From Opitutaceae bacterium (GTDB lineage Bacteria; Verrucomicrobiota; Verrucomicrobiia; Opitutales; Opitutaceae): DNA of 64,000 bases. The position numbers and the translations under genes were made by a program. The stretch lies in NCBI GenBank assembly GCA_016711225.1, contig JADJTK010000052.1, positions 496,001 through 560,000 of the forward strand. The letters are read 5' to 3'. Below, piece by piece: positions 63,475 to 64,000 of this stretch. The notes under the pieces were generated by a model that saw only the letters and a program-made list of their open reading frames with translations, was not told the origin of the DNA and made no database searches. How positions within the stretch are numbered: position 1 is the first letter of the stretch; each line of letters starts with the position of its first letter.

Positions 63475-63650
63475 GGGCGGAGGCTTCTTGAGAGATAGCG
63501 AGGAGTGCGAGGTGTTAAAGAGTTGGATAACGCTATCCGGGGCTACGGCTTTCAGCGGGCAAGGGAATGGGGAGTCCTCGGCCCTGGGGGTATTGTTTGC
63601 CCTTCGTCCGGAGTGCCTTCGTTCCCTTCTTTCGTCTGCAGAATTCTGGC

Positions 63651-63989
63651 TCAGATCCGCCGGTCGGCCATGGCCGGGCCGTTCTTGATCCAGCAGGTCT
63701 CCACCAACAACGCCGCCAGGCCAAAGCAGCAGACGAAGAACCCGGTGAGCATCCGCAATTGCCGCGCCTCGGCGTAGCGGAACTCCGCGGGAGGGAGTTC
63801 GCGCACCACCTGCCTGTTCTGCTGGAGGACGGTGCGGCCGTCGGTCAGGCGTTGCGGGCGGGCGAAGGAATTGAGGGCGAGGCAGGCCAGGCAGTTCACG
63901 AAGGCGAAGAGCAACAGTCCCGCCGCGGCGCCCTTCATCCAGCGGGGGATGTCACCGAAAATCTCCGACCGGAGGTTGCGCCGGGGCAC
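63651..63989 (-). CDS. Small membrane protein of unknown function, possibly truncated at the window edge
   Basis: 112 residues from GTG 63989; the frame is still open to the window end, so the true start may lie outside. Two membrane segments are seen (AAAGLLLFAFVNCLACLAL and MLTGFFVCCFGLAALLVETCW), separated by a polar loop (VLQQNRQVVRELPPAEFRYAEA). I do not recognise the family. Confidence 0.6.
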   Translation of the reverse strand: MPRRNLRSEIFGDIPRWMKGAAAGLLLFAFVNCLACLALNSFARPQRLTDGRTVLQQNRQVVRELPPAEFRYAEARQLRMLTGFFVCCFGLAALLVETCWIKNGPAMADRRI

Positions 63990-64000
63990 CCGGCGCCAGA

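Larger units (their letters stand above)
63279..63650. other. Intergenic region downstream of oadB
   Basis: 372 bp containing the oadB terminator and the third family A repeat. No supported gene. Confidence 0.5.

Overview
The window is a GC-rich, densely coding stretch of a bacterial chromosome that most resembles the Verrucomicrobiota, family Opitutaceae (inference). The pointers are a 1206-residue TonB-dependent receptor with the Ala/Val-rich N-terminus typical of that family and no SusD partner, a large set of secreted glycoside hydrolases, a DtxR-FeoA fusion with FeoB, a pyrophosphate-dependent phosphofructokinase, and intergenic hairpin repeats like those scattered through such genomes. 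No rRNA, tRNA, CRISPR array, transposase or phage gene was recognised.

Layout. 1-2.9 kb holds two sugar or nucleoside permeases (NupG-like MFS, cut by the window edge, and a GPH/MelB-type symporter). 3.0-7.0 kb is a metal-homeostasis block: MntR-like repressor, divergent DtxR-FeoA fusion, FeoB. 7.4-10.5 kb has a frameshifted GYF-domain gene, a beta-barrel protein and recA. 10.9-14.6 kb has an alpha-galactosidase with a divergent AraC regulator, a cupin-acetyltransferase fusion and a small membrane protein.

14.8-39.1 kb is a broad plant-hemicellulose region. It contains a GH43 with a companion protein, a CE2-type esterase, and an apparent operon of GH3, ThuA-like protein, GH9 and an unknown secreted protein. 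Further on are a GH31 alpha-xylosidase of the YicI type, the TonB receptor, and a GH51-GH27 pair. Set together, the secreted enzymes would cut and trim xyloglucan- or arabinan-like chains outside the cytoplasm, the receptor would import oligosaccharides, and the leaderless GH31 would finish isoprimeverose-type units inside. Embedded in it is a GIDE-LemA fusion gene followed by a BamE-like membrane protein.

39.2-51.9 kb is housekeeping and signalling: a membrane protein with a HEAGH motif, an orphan histidine kinase, PPi-PFK, a SpoU-type methyltransferase, a Gfo/Idh/MocA oxidoreductase, deoC, a LytS/LytTR pair and a NatAB-type ABC exporter. 52.1-56.3 kb is one gene for a 1374-residue protein with a degenerate receiver domain followed by about 1200 residues of coiled coil. 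That is the architecture of the Myxococcus polarity proteins AglZ and FrzS, and it is the most striking object here. 56.4-63.3 kb has a thioredoxin-domain DUF255 protein, SlyX, a family 2 glycosyltransferase, a LEA-type lipoprotein, an RlmM-like methyltransferase and a sodium-pump beta subunit (OadB) preceded by a 43-residue membrane peptide. A small membrane protein is at the right edge.

At least three families of short inverted repeats (REP or REPIN-like) and one pair of 14-bp direct repeats recur between genes. Many very long open frames on the opposite strand are GC-driven shadows and are not annotated.
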